Below, in pieces: positions 1 through 11,118 of a stretch of 64,000 nt of DNA. The notes below the pieces were generated by a model. That model saw only the letters and a program-made list of their open reading frames with translations, was not told the DNA's origin and did no database searches. Origin of the DNA: Xanthostigma xanthostigma (Eukaryota; Arthropoda; Insecta; Raphidioptera; Raphidiidae); the NCBI GenBank assembly GCA_963575645.1, contig OY754468.1, positions 18,066,465 through 18,130,464 of the forward strand. Reading direction: 5' to 3'. The position numbers were made by a program, and so were the translations under genes. Position 1 is the stretch's first letter, and the number at the start of each line of letters is the position of its first letter.

Positions 1-252
1 GTGTTCTTAATTATTACAAGTCGATAATATCGACTTTTTTGTTTGTCTAATAAATATATTTCGATCTAAAAACACTCGATATTTGAAATAGTTCCCAAAT
101 TGCGGAGCTGAGAATCAAAAATCAATTTCGCAATTGAGGATGATTTGACAAAAAAGAGTCTAGTGAATACTGAATAGTGATCATACCATGAGGAGTCTCG
201 AAGACGTACGAACAGTATAGTGACTATACTATTTATAATGGTACACCATATA

Positions 253-935
253 TAGGGACTTACCGGTACTGAATTTCTCCGGAATCCCGGAAAATTTCAT
301 CGCCTTTAATACCGGGAAATGAAACCCATTACCCGGGAATTCCGGTACTACAAAAAATTTTACAAATTTAAATGTTTTAACTATTTTTTCAAGCTGTAAA
401 TGCTGTAATCGTCGCCGGTGATTTGAACGTTTTATTAAAGTAAATATCACACATGTGAATTTACCTCAATTTCCTTCTGCTTTTTCTTTCTTTTATTTTA
501 ACTTTTTTCTTTCTATTTACTTAGTTATATTTTGGTACTTATGTTACAACTACGAGTTTAGAATTTTTGTGAATTTTTCAAAACCAGACTGAATAGGTAC
601 AATTTATTAAATTTGAATTTAAGGCTCCTTTTCGCTGACAAGAATGATTATTTTTTGTTAAAGTTGAGTTAAGATAATACTTAATACTTAATTTGTTGAT
701 TATCAAAGATTATTATTGAAACTGATTGTAATATTTAAAGTTTATTGAATTTCGTAGGCTCACTCAGTGATTTGTATTGTGATTAAACTTCTTCAAAACT
801 ATTTTATTTCAGGCATAACAAGCATTCAACACATTTTACCAAAAGTATCGAATTTCACGGTATTTCTCGGTACTGGATCTCCTCCAGTACCGGGAAATAC
901 AAATTCGATTTTAGTACCGGTACTGCAAACCCTAA
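253..935. mobile_element. hAT-like non-autonomous DNA transposon (TIR TAGGG...)
   Basis: The left end reads TAGGGACTTACCGGTACTGA and the right end, reverse-complemented, reads TAGGGTTTGCAGTACCGGTA, so both ends share TAGGG followed by ACCGGTACT. Inside each end there are further copies of short CCGGGAAAT/ATTTCCCGG words in both orientations, typical of subterminal transposase-binding repeats. The 8 bases outside each end match only partly, so the target duplication is decayed or the ends are misjudged. No transposase frame lies inside. The hAT assignment rests on the TAGGG start and ACCGGTAC subterminal repeats and is tentative. Confidence 0.5.
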
Positions 936-2690
936 TTGTACACTAATAAACCACGGTAACTGAGAGATATTGCGGCTACCATGTACACAGAAAGTCAGTG
1001 GTTTGATTCCGATTATTGCCAGTATTTTTTTTTTTGTATTCTAAAATGGATACCAGAATGCGTATAGATAAACACATAGAATGTTAAGCATGTATCGCTT
1101 TATTTGCGCAGTCCGATTATTTTTTTTGCTCACTTGTTTTTACGTTCCTATTATTTTGTAAAGCTGAATATTATAACCAAAACGTGTTTATTGTTCGAGA
1201 CAAACAGTGAAGTTGTATAAGTATATTAAAATAAAAAAATCACATTTTAAAATTTTAGAAATCTAACTTACAAGCTTGTGTATTTTTTATATAAGTAAAT
1301 AAATTTAAATTAATTTTATTTTATATGTTGAAATACATATGAGAATTAGTCATTGTGTCTATATAGTACAGTAAAAATAGCCACAAAAGATTTTTCCATG
1401 GATTATCTGAGTAGGAAAGTTTGAAAAATATGGAAGCAATCGCCGTACATAAGTAATTTTTTCAAGATAGTAGTTTTTAACTAAAAATACAAACAACTGA
1501 CTCCAAGTTGTCTAAGTAGGAAGGATGTTCGAGAAATATTAAATTCCAAGAGCCCAGAGGTAGGTACCTACTAAGCGTATCTATGAGCCCTTTAACTATA
1601 TCAAATTGGAAAATCTGGCAGCGACTACCATTCAGAGCCATTTTTTTTTTTAGTGATAGGTAACCTATATAGCAAGATCTATAACCCCTATATGGAAATG
1701 TAGGTATTATTCAACTGTTCAGCGACGTTATATGAATTGTCATAACTAAATACATTTTTTATTTTAAACAGTATAGATACATGCTGTATTATATAAGTAA
1801 TTGTTTAATCCGTTTCGTAGATGAAGGTATTTTTCTGTTATTAAAACTAATTTTTATTAAATATAATAAGAATTTTAATGGCACATCGTATCAAAACATA
1901 TTTTTTTCGAAACTAATAAAATCGATATTGTCATGTGCATTATTTCATTTCGCTTAAAAAATAGAAAATGATTTTTTTAAAGCGCGTACTAATTGCGGTT
2001 TTACGTGAACACACTGTACGTATGTAGTTAAAACACAGTACAAGTCAATATTATCCCTAACCATATTAAATATGCAAAATCAATTACCGAAAACGCAAAC
2101 ATTGACTTTCTAATAAACACATATATGTTGGTATATTATATACACAATAATGTTATAGCACCGTCCATATAGTCGACCCTCGCTTACGAACATTACTTTT
2201 TCAGATAGTCGCAAGTGACTTGTTTTTATTATTAACTATTAAAGATATACGCAACATTTATATTTCCCATTCACAGTAGATTACTTAACAAAACATATTG
2301 TTTGTCACAGTGTAAAATAAATCTATAATTCTATCTGTTTAAAATTTCTACAAAAAAAAACTTGAAGTAAAACTGAATTCCAACCGACAATGTTTTATGA
2401 CGTACTCGGATTCGTTTATTCCCTAAATTTTTCTAATACTAGTGTTGAGTTGCAGAAAACGTCAGAAAATTTGATTTGACTATAGACTGTGATAACTGAT
2501 AACACATATTTCTGCATAAGAAAAGCATTATAGAATTTTAAATCAATATTGCTCGAAAAATAATTGATTGATCATTTTTTATTACATATAGTCTGCACAA
2601 TTCGTCATTGTAAAGGCAAAGGGACGTATCTCTAAAAATGGCTACAAACATGCATATATCTCAAGTAGGTACACATATATGCTCGTATAG
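936..2690. other. AT-rich non-coding stretch, no gene seen
   Basis: No conserved protein or RNA gene is visible. At about 952-1022 there is a weak tRNA-like patch with a B-box-like GGTTTGATTCC followed by a run of T, which could be a decayed SINE head. The rest is AT-rich single-copy-looking sequence with short homopolymer runs. Confidence 0.5.
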
Positions 2691-2701
2691 ACAGACTTGC
2701 C

Positions 2702-2772
2702 AGGACAGTTTGGTATAATGGTTAACGTGCTGGCCTTTGGATCAAACTGTCGTGGACTCGAATTCTATAAAA
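2702..2772 (+). repeat. tRNA-derived SINE head (decayed)
   Basis: A-box-like TTGGTATAATGGTTAACG is followed about 35 bases later by a B-box-like GTGGACTCGAATTC, the spacing of an internal RNA polymerase III promoter. It does not fold into a clean cloverleaf, so it is read as a SINE or tRNA relic and not a functional tRNA gene. Confidence 0.45.
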
Positions 2773-3653
2773 TATTCACTAACATTACTTTAGCGAAAAC
2801 CTTGTGTAAAAAATTTTTATTTCTGACCACGGTATATTATAATGTTGAGATAAGTCGACATGCATGATGGGCTTTATTCAATAGATACAGTATATATTTT
2901 CTCTAAATTCTAATTTAAAACGAGTAAATAACTAATACAGATCATTAAAATATCCATGCAAAGCTCTGCGAATAATCAAAGATATACTGTAGTATTTGTC
3001 AACACAAACACGACCCCCGACCCGTTGATTGAATTTAAATCTAAGAGAATCAAGTTAGCTCTAGCTATAGTGACTGCCGTGTACAGACCCATGTACTGTA
3101 GACAGGGAGCCGGAGCTAGCAAAGAAGAAGAGGGCGTAGCTCCCGTCAGCAGAGGGTTCTGTAACCAAAGGGACCGCGCACGGAGCTACACACATAGCGC
3201 ACTCTCTGATGATTATTATGTTTAGTGACGCTGTTTACTACCATGATGAAAGTGCGGACAAGTTTAATAGCGAAAAAAGTAGTTGTGTTTCCAAGAATGA
3301 GATGATCATCGTTGAACCAACGTTTCGACAGAGTATGACTTCGTCGACACAAAGAAAAAAACATCTTGCGGTATAAAAAAGCGAAGGTCGCTTAAAATTC
3401 GCCTACGCGACGTCGCGATCGAGTTCAGAGTCAATTAATGTTTGTTGTTAAGAAACGATATGTTTGAACGATCGACTGTTACTTTCCTGTGTAGATGAAG
3501 TCATGCAACGGCCTGTTCCAAATCCTTTAACACTTTATACTACTTTAAAGACCACTTGCAATATTCCATCGCTACGACCAGCCAAAACAGATTTCTGACT
3601 TCTGTGTATAACGACATTAATGCGCGCGAAACCGCAAATTCAAATGGCGTTTT
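2773..3653. other. Non-coding stretch, locally GC-richer
   Basis: The part from about 3070 to 3440 is less AT-rich than its surroundings and carries an open frame of 89 codons (2956-3225, +). Its sequence (low-complexity start, no recognisable domain, no splice context) does not support a gene. No repeat partner was found in the window. Confidence 0.4.
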
Positions 3654-3796
3654 TGGTATCGAGACCTGTCCCGGGGCAGGGCAGGCTCATTGGTTAACTA
3701 TTGGTTAAAGAAATTTGTTTATTGTTTACAAATAATTTTATTTAACCAATAGTTACCCATTCAGACTGCCCTGTTCCGAGGCAATCCTCGATGCCG
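3654..3796. repeat. Short foldback (inverted-repeat) element
   Basis: Two arms of about 50 bases face each other: GGCAGGCTCATTGGTTAACT on the left matches the complement of AGTTACCCATTCAGACTGCC on the right with a few mismatches. They are separated by a T/A-rich loop of about 40 bases. It looks like a MITE. No target duplication could be assigned with confidence. Confidence 0.65.
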
Positions 3797-3850
3797 AAAA
3801 CTTCATAAGTAAGTCGAATAAAATGTTTGAAGGCATATGAGATTTGATTC

Positions 3851-4272
3851 TCGGTTAAATTGATCGACAATGCTTTTATTTTATAGTATAAAGGTCACTA
3901 AGAAAAGTGTCCATGGGCACATAGCCTAAAAACCAATAGATTTTTAGCTTATACAGATATGTTAGCAAGATATTAGATATAGGAATATCCATTGAATTCA
4001 CAATTTTAAAAAATTCTAAGCTCTAGAAATATGTTTTCGAGTGCTCTGAATCCGAATATGACATTATTATTTTATACAGAGTGACTCCTTCAAACATTAC
4101 CTTGTTTTCGACTATTTTTCTATTTCTAAAAAAAAGCACAAAAGTTGAACATATTTAAAATCTCGCTATACATATCCTGTAGCTATTGGTTTTTAGGCAG
4201 TTCGCCCATAGACCCTTTTTCTTAGTGACCTCCAAACTATAAAATAAAACCATTTTTGATAAATTTAACCAA
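3851..4272. mobile_element. MITE with long terminal inverted repeats
   Basis: Arms of about 85 bases are inverted copies: the left contains TTTTATTTTATAGTATAAAG then GGTCACTAAGAAAAGTGTCC, and the right is its complement with scattered mismatches, ending near TTTAACCAAG. The middle has no coding capacity. The arm divergence suggests an old copy. The superfamily is unclear. Confidence 0.65.
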
Positions 4273-4577
4273 GGTTTGTGCGAGGGGTCTTTTGAATGAT
4301 TTAGTGCGATTTCGATTTACCATCGCTCCCATTATTTCGATCATACTAACAATATGTATAGTCACAGCTTTGACTTATGTAGATAGTCCGCGGTAGCGTG
4401 TTTGCAGCACCCACCAAATCAAGTCAATGTACAGACTGTAATCAGTGCCCGCTTCAATTAGAATACCCACTGAATGAATTCAGTGTAGTCGAATGTGTGT
4501 TAGAGCATTGAGCAACAGTCGGCCCGACCGAGATCAAGTAAAATAGCACTGGCGTCTCGTCATCGATGCTCAGAACC

Positions 4578-4800
4578 ATTGCTATTTATGTATATTAAAT
4601 TGAAGTTATACACGTGTGATTTCGTATTAATAAGTGTTCCTTTTAATCGCGTACAATTATATTGATATATTGATGGAAGATTCAGGTTTGAGTCCTGATG
4701 GTAATCAGTTGTATATTTAAATTTTTTCCAAAATGATAACTGAGCATCTTCAATATAATTGTACGTGATTAAAAGGAACACTTATTAATTGCTATTTATG
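4578..4800 (-). mobile_element. Short foldback retroelement (family F3) with 13-bp target duplication
   Basis: The 197-bp element (4591-4787) is flanked by a perfect direct repeat ATTGCTATTTATG (4578-4590 and 4788-4800). Inside, an arm containing TAATAAGTGTTCCTTTTAAT is repeated inverted near the other end. A one-sided tail of about 34 bases (4591-4624) lies outside the left arm only. The middle holds GGTTTGAGTCCTGATGG, which resembles a tRNA B box. The layout (tail, arm, centre, inverted arm, long target duplication) is the same as in the F1 and F2 elements elsewhere in the window, which suggests insertion by reverse transcription and not by a cut-and-paste transposase. Confidence 0.75.
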
Positions 4801-5096
4801 ATTGAGCAGAATCTATTAATTATTTATTTATTGTTTTGTTGAATGAAAGGAATATGTAATGCTAAATACAAACAAAAAAAGTACGGATAATTAGTAGGAT
4901 GAAACTGATCCATCTGACGTAAATATTGACTTTTTTAGAACACTCAAATGTCATTTCAATGTAAACAATTTCAAGAAGATAAATTTAACAAACGCGATTA
5001 AAAATAGCTTCGATAGAACTTGATATAATATTTCAAATTTATTTTTAGCATTTTTTTTTATTTCCTAAAAATACCAATAGTCCAGGGAATAATTAT

Positions 5097-5519
5097 AGTC
5101 CAAGAACGATCTTCGTGAAATACCTAAAATCTCAAACGGCTAAAAATTTCAGTGATCGTTCTTGGGGTTACAAGAAACTATTCTGACTATGAAAAAGTGT
5201 GCTCCGATTTGCAGTTATGGTAGAAACCGCCCCTTTAAATTTTGTTTTCTAATTATCTCACAAACTATAAGATATATGAAAAAAGGTTTCGACAAAAAAT
5301 TGTAGATTTTTATATTAGCTATAAAAAAGTACTCCACCCTCTTACCCCTATTTACAATAGTTTACCCGTAAACCGCCCCTAAATGTGAAAAAAATGGAAA
5401 TCATTTGTTTTTTCGGCAGATTCGGGTTTTTTGTGACGTTTTAAGAAGAAAATAGTCTTTGCGTTTTCTTCGAAAAATGAACATTATAGAAATTACAAAA
5501 AAACGATACCCCTTTGCAC
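5097..5519 (+). repeat. Dispersed repeat R1, copy a
   Basis: This block is repeated in inverted orientation at 11119-11545 over about 425 bases. Landmarks present in both are CCAAGAACGATC, AAACCGCCCCTTTAAATTTT (one base differs) and TTTCGACAAAAA. Near its outer edge it has its own small inverted repeat (AAGAACGATCTTCG... and ...AGTGATCGTTCTTGG). With its partner it encloses the LINE region. Confidence 0.8.
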
Positions 5520-5589
5520 GATACTGTAGTGAGAGAGATAGCGCGATTGTCGGAGCTTGTCCCACTATACCATCGTCAGCTGTCAAAAT

Positions 5590-6437
5590 TAAAAACAATA
5601 ATTATTAAAATCAACATTAATTACTAACCATAGCAATTAATATAAGTTAGGGGGTATGGTACTCCGTTTTACTATTTAAACCGTTAAGTATTTTTACAAA
5701 ATATTATATAAAAATATTTAACACTTTCAATTTCAGAATTTTTTTTTTGAAAATATTTTTTAACTTAAAATATCCTGAAGAAAAATAATAAAATTATGCC
5801 CCATTATATTTTTTGTCACAAGATCATAAAAATAATCTTATTTTTTCAAGAGAAGAATCCTAAATAATTATAATTACTTATGTCGCAACATAATTATTAT
5901 TTTTTGTTTTTCGTATTTTTTCCTATGTATACCTACCTATGCATTTAATTTTATGTCAGGATATAATAATATTGTATTTTGCTTGTCAGTACCTATCTAC
6001 CTACATAAAAAAATTCACTCAAAACATTTTTCTGAAATTGAATTTGTTAAATATTTTTATATATTTTTTTACATTCGAATTTTTATTATTTATTGTTAAA
6101 AATTTATAGTCAACATAAACTTGTTACCATGTTTTTTGTCTTAATGTTGATTTTCATAATTATTGCTTTTAATTTTCTGTATGTACTTGAAAAACTCTAA
6201 GTCTATAGACGTCTATAGATTTAGACATTTTCAAGTACACACTTGAAAAACTCTAAGTCTATAGACGTCTATAGATTTAGACTTTTTCAAGTACATGCAG
6301 AAAATTAAAAACAATAATTATTAAAATCAACATTAATTACTAACCATAGCAATTAACATAAGACAAAAAACATGGTAACAAGTTTATGTTGATTATAAAT
6401 TTTTAACAATAAATAAAAAATAATAAAAATTCGAATG
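5590..6437. repeat. Nested inverted and direct repeats around a tandem palindrome
   Basis: Arms at 6073-6185 and 6293-6437 are inverted copies (for example AAACTTGTTACCATG versus CATGGTAACAAGTTT); the right arm has an extra 24 bases containing ACTAACCATAGCAATTAA. That extra piece and its surroundings also occur as a direct copy at 5590-5647. Between the arms sit two tandem palindromes of about 57 bases (6183-6297), each centred on TATAGACGTCTATA. The sequence between 5650 and 6060 is extremely AT-rich and holds nothing recognisable. Confidence 0.75.
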
Positions 6438-6555
6438 TTAGTATTCATAACATAATATAGGTACCTATTATATGCACAATTTTTGAAAATAATTTTAAAA
6501 TCAATAATTATCATATTATTAAAAATTATCAAACACATGGAATCATTCAATAAAA

Positions 6556-6590
6556 CATTCATTCATTCATTCATTCATTTCATTCATTTT
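6556..6590. repeat. (CATT)n microsatellite, the 3' tail of the LINE
   Basis: A run of CATTC units with one interruption directly adjoins the LINE 3' UTR. On the LINE's own strand it reads as GAAT repeats, as in other LINEs that end in a short tandem repeat instead of poly(A). Confidence 0.8.
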
Positions 6591-6738
6591 ATTTTTGTCC
6601 TTAAAATGCATACAGAGTATGGAGGATACGTCAAATACATACACATGGAAATATAAATAGAAACAGTTAAAATATAAAATATAGATAAAAATATAAATAA
6701 GTCATGAATAAAAATTTAATTTTAAAAACACTTAAAAC

Positions 6739-8239
6739 TTACTTTTCTATTGTATTAAAATTGTGCATTAAAAATTCTTCTTTAGTGTAAAAGGCATTTT
6801 CTATTAAAATGTTTTTTAAAATTCTTGTGAATTTTATTAAGTTTAAATTCTTCATATATTTTGGCAGAAAATTATATAATTTTATGCAATTAAAATATGC
6901 ACTGGTTTTATATAGTGCTGTTTTATGATGCGGGATATTGATATCCTCTTTGTGCCGCGTATTACAATTATGAGTGTATTGATTCAATACAAATAAATAT
7001 TTATTTTTGTGCGTAAATTTTAGACACTCAAGTATATACAGTGATGGCAATGTTAAAATTTTTAGCTCCTTAAAAATGGGCTTACACGACGTTAATGTAC
7101 TAGTATGAGTCATAATCCTAATCACTTTTTTCTGTATTATAAACATTTTCTGCATCCAACTTGTTCCACCCCAAAACATGATCCCGTATGAGCAGTTAGA
7201 CTGAAAATATCCATAATAAATTGTTTTCAGTACGGTTAAGTTGACAAGTTGTCTACATTTAAGAAATACATAACATATCATATTCAATTTAGTTAAAATA
7301 TAGTTTATATGGCAAGTCCAACTTAGGTCATCTGATATATTTAATCCAAGAAATTTAGTGTACTGAACCGTTTTTATCGACTTACCATTTAATGGAACGT
7401 ATAGTGACGCATCAGGGTGTTTAAATTTTGTATGGAAGTTTAGAAGTACAGTTTTATCGACACTTAAAACCAATCCATTCTGCGTGCACCATTTTATCAT
7501 TGCTGAAGCGCCATCAGACACTGGCATTAGCAAGTCTTCAATACATTCAGAGTTAAACAACTGGCTGGTATCATCGGCATAAAGAATTACATTGCTATTA
7601 GGCAAGCATGCAGGTAGGTCATTGATGAATACCAAAAAGAGTAATGGGCCTAATATGGATCCCTGCGGAACACCGCAGCTATTAACGCTAACACCAGAAG
7701 AATATTCTTGTACATCATTTCCCACTTCACATTTTATGCTGACGAACTGCTTACGGTTATTTAAATATGCTTTTATTAATTTATAAGCGACACTTTTAAT
7801 ACCCATTTTCTCCAATTTATGTAACAATAAATTGTGATTTATGCAGTCAAAAGCTTTACTGAGATCATAAAAAATTCCCATTGTAGCTTGGTTGGAATCA
7901 ATTGAGTCATATAACTTTTTAAGAAAGTTAAAAATCGCAGTTGTAGTCGATTTATTACGTCTAAAGCCATGTTGTTCATAGGTTATCAAGTTTTTTGTCT
8001 CAAAAAAACTAGTCATTCTGGAACAGATAACCGATTCTACAATTTTAGAAAAAACTGATTGTAATGAAATTGGCCTGTAATTGTTCATCTCCGCTCTATT
8101 GCCTTTCTTATGAATAGGTATAATCTTAGAGATCTTAAGTGCATTTATATACTCTCCTGTTTCAAGCATTATATTGGTGATATAAACTAAGGGATCTATA
8201 ATATAGTCAACTATATGTACAAGTAAATTTCCAGGTATG
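6739..8239 (-). pseudogene. LINE ORF2, reverse transcriptase half
   Basis: This is the C-terminal half of a non-LTR retrotransposon polyprotein: RNA-templated DNA synthesis at the nicked target. Taking the Met at 8169 as residue 1, visible RT blocks are NNYRPISL (29-36), GFRRNKST (68-75), YDLSKAFD (101-108, first catalytic Asp at 102), GVPQGSILGPLLF (166-178), the catalytic YADD (197-200) and FLGLNISDDLSW further on. The frame runs uninterrupted for 476 codons from that Met to the stop at 6739, so this half is well preserved. The Met is not the true start: the open frame continues upstream (DNIPGNLL...) to the edge of the inserted foldback at 8244. A C-terminal stretch of about 150 residues follows the RT, as usual in this group. 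Confidence 0.93.
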
Positions 8240-8243
8240 TTAT

Positions 8244-8893
8244 CTACGGAAGCCGGGTTGGCTCATTGGTCACTAGTGGAGTAGTGGCACCGCACACGGC
8301 CACTTCCAACATGTTAACGCGTGCACGCGTTAACATGTGTCCGTGTGCGGGATAAATGCAGATTTCTGCCTTATCCGTGTGCGGGATAAATGCAGATTTC
8401 TACCTTATCCTGGAACGGTAATCGAGCTATCTCTGTCTTTTAACTGTCAAATTCTGTGAGCAGCGTTACTTTTTGCATTGAGGTTAGGCGTAGCTGAAGT
8501 TTTGTTTATAGTGAAATAAAGTAATAAAGAATTTCAAAGTAAACATTAGAAATGAGTTTATTGTTCATCACAGGTAATTTTACGGTAATATTTTCATTTT
8601 TAATTTTAACGAAACTCATTTCTAATGATTACTTTGAAATTCTTTATTACTTTATTTCACTATAAACAAAACTTCAGCTACGCCTAACCTCAATGCAAAA
8701 AGTAACGCTGCTCACAGAATTTGACAGTTAAAAGACAGAGATAGCTCGATTACCGTTCCAGGATAAGGTAGAAATCTGCATTTATCCCGCACACGGACAC
8801 ATGTTAACGCGTGCACGCGTTAACATGTTGGAAGTGGCCGTGTGCGGTGCCACTACTCCACTAGTCACCAATGAGCCAACCCGGCTTCCGTAG
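8244..8893. mobile_element. 650-bp foldback DNA transposon inside the LINE
   Basis: The ends are exact inverted repeats (CTACGGAAGCCGGGTTGGCT and its complement) and the inverted identity continues almost to the centre (arms about 280-320 bases, loop about 50 bases near 8563-8611). The flanking TTAT occurs at 8240-8243 and again at 8894-8897, a 4-bp target duplication. Each arm carries its own palindrome, ACATGTTAACGCGTGCACGC and onward, centred on GTGCAC. The left arm has an extra tandem copy of about 35 bases (CCGTGTGCGGGATAAATGCA repeated) lacking in the right arm. There is no coding capacity. The superfamily is unknown. Confidence 0.93.
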
Positions 8894-8897
8894 TTAT

Positions 8898-10375
8898 CAT
8901 AGCCTGCCGATTGCTTTTTACTGAATTTATTTATATAAGCTATTAATTCATTTCTAGTAACAGGATACAGGAATATAGAACTGTTAGAACTGGCAAGATC
9001 TACAGTGTATTTGTCATTCGGAAAATTAAAATCATTAGTCAGTTTACGTATTTCATTAACAAAGAAGTTATTAAAGGATTCAGTCACAATTTTTGGGTTA
9101 CTAACTCTGTCTCCATTGACAAGATTAAGCTCAATTTTATGAATCGTGTCTTTATTTACACCATTACTATTTTCTTTAATAATATCCCATGTAGTCTTAG
9201 AAATGTTTGTGGATTTCGAGATTTCATTAGAGTAATAATTCTTTTTTGTTATCATTATTTGTTTATTATATTCTTTTTTTATATTTCTAAATTTCTTCCA
9301 GGATATAGGATTATTACTATTTGTGGCTAGCAGAAAAAGTTTACGTACTTCAATTTTCATCTGATTTAATTCTGAATTTCTCCATTTTTCAGCCTTAGAA
9401 TTGTTACTACAGTTAACAGAAACTAATGGAAATGCTGCGGAAAAACAGTGCATAATAATGCCATAAAATTCATTATATGCTAGATTGCAGTCGTCAAAGT
9501 CATAAATTTTTGACCAGTTCTCTTTACTCAACAAAAATTTAAAGTAATTAATATTTTCAGAATCAAAAATTCTTTTAACAAACATCTTCTTGGAAGGAGC
9601 CTTTGTAATTGATGCATTATAGCATGTGAATAGTACAGGACAGTGATCTGAAAGATGGTAAACTTTAAGAGTTTCACCAGTGTAAGAGACATCATTTATA
9701 TTTGTGAAAAAATAATCAATTAAACTTGATTTGTTACTACTTATTCTTGTTGGATTTGTGCGTATTATTGTAAGACCATAAGTATTTAATAAATCTATGA
9801 GCTGAGTTTTAAGATTGCCATCAACTAATAAATCTAAGTTGAAATCACCATTAACTATCAATCTGACACTCATTTTGCTTAAAATAATTCTTAGTGATTG
9901 TTCCAATAAAACAGCAAATTTTTTAAAAACATTAATAGATGGACAATACACAGTCAATATAATAAAATAATCATTTTTTACCTTTACTTTAATACAGCTG
10001 CACTCGAAAATACCTTCTACAGCTAAATTATTTATTTCATCCATTGGATGAAGGTTTTTAAAATAAGGCTTGTGAAAAATAATAGTTCCTCCACCTCTAG
10101 AGCTTTTTCTATAAAATATGTGTGACATACAAAATTTTTTTAATTTAATTAGGTTAAAGTTATGAACATTCAGCCAATGTTCAGCAAAACAAACAATATC
10201 ACAATCATTTAAATTCAAAAAATCATCTAAGATGTCAGTTTTATAAAAAATAGAGCAAATGTTAAGAAAAATTATTTTTAAATTGAAATCTGATTTTTTC
10301 GCATTATAAATTCTATTAGGTTTATTATCTATTTCCCTATGAACACTTATATTTTGTCTAAAAAAGAGTTATTGA
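8898..10375 (-). pseudogene. LINE ORF2, AP-endonuclease half
   Basis: This is the N-terminal half of ORF2, an exonuclease/endonuclease/phosphatase-fold nuclease that nicks target DNA for priming. On the minus strand the frame reads LKIIFLNICS near 10270 (usual LN...S start motif), CFAEHWL (usual SEHWL/TETWL), RGGGTIIF, NGDFNLDL, IDYFFTN and LSDHCPVLF, in the canonical order. After it comes the linker ending KKQSAGYDN, which is joined in frame to the RT half once the inserted element and one target duplicate are discounted. Codons upstream of 10218 are open and belong to the domain, back to a stop near 10370, so the first Met or TTG is not the natural start. Cut at the 3' side by the foldback insertion. 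Confidence 0.92.
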
Positions 10376-10487
10376 TGCAATTTGGATAAATCACCTCACT
10401 TTCATCTCTGAGGGGTAGATTATCTATCTTTTTATTTTTTAATTTAAATAGCTGTTGATCTTTTAATTGTAAAGTATCTTGATTATT

Positions 10488-10850
10488 CTACGTTATATTT
10501 TCAGTTTCTGTAGAACTATCAGTATTCATAGTATTATCACTATTTATCTCACTTTCATCTAGTTTATTATCATCACTAAGTGCTATTTGGATTAAGTTAC
10601 ATGTATTAGACTTAGGCCTTTTATTTATAAAGTTAACCACATGTTCAATTGTTTTTTTCTTACCATTATAATTTAAATGCAAACCGCTTCTGTTATAATC
10701 ACTCGAAGTTAAAAAAGCGTTTAAATCTATAATATTATAATTGAGATTATATCGACCTATTTTTTTAAATAATAAATATAGTTTGGTATTAAATTTGTAT
10801 ATGTCATGGTTCTTATTGAAATTTAAAAAAAAAAATACTTTTTGGGCAAG
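10488..10850 (-). pseudogene. LINE ORF1 remnant with esterase (SGNH-like) C-terminus
   Basis: Minus-strand translation gives NHDIYKFNTKLYLLFKK, then DYNRSGLHLNYNGKKK and an acidic, Ser/Thr-rich tail ending at a TAG at 10488-10490. The D...GLHLN..GK block is the last conserved motif of the SGNH/GDSL-esterase-like domain found in ORF1 of CR1-group LINEs. Upstream coherence is lost at a run of eleven T near 10830, where the frame appears to shift. After the TAG the same frame stays open (NNQDTLQLKDQQLF...) to a stop near 10370, so the TAG may be a secondary mutation. The earlier part of ORF1 is missing. Confidence 0.7.
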
Positions 10851-11118
10851 ATGTTTTGATTATTATTGAAACGTGTCTTTTTTGCGCGGCATTTCTGTGA
10901 CTTCATTTTGTTTAAAAAACCATAGAAACACGCCACGTAAACAACGGTACAAATAAATTTCTAAAATAAATGGAAAAATATAATTCAAATTTTTTGAATT
11001 CTCAAATTTGATTTTGAATTATAAGTTATGGTACCTAACGTATTATTTTAAGTTTGTTTTACATTTTAAAATCATGGATACGATTTCTTTATATTCACGA
11101 CAATTAGATTACACTATT

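Larger units (their letters stand above)
6556..10850 (-). mobile_element. Degenerate CR1/Jockey-type LINE, split by a foldback transposon
   Basis: On the minus strand the parts run in order: remains of an esterase-like ORF1 (about 10850-10488), AP endonuclease (about 10375-8898), reverse transcriptase (8239-6739), an AT-rich 3' UTR and a (GAAT)n-type tail (6556-6590). About 3.65 kb of LINE remains once the 650-bp insertion at 8244-8893 is set aside. The 5' end is lost or truncated near 10.85-10.9 kb. The simple-repeat 3' tail and the single APE-RT polypeptide fit the CR1/Jockey group of LINEs; I cannot name the clade. Autonomous activity is unlikely, given in-frame stops, a frame change in ORF1 and the insertion. 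Confidence 0.9.

Noticed and set aside
2956-3225. 89-codon open frame on the plus strand
   Set aside because: No recognisable domain, no splice or start context, no support beyond being open.
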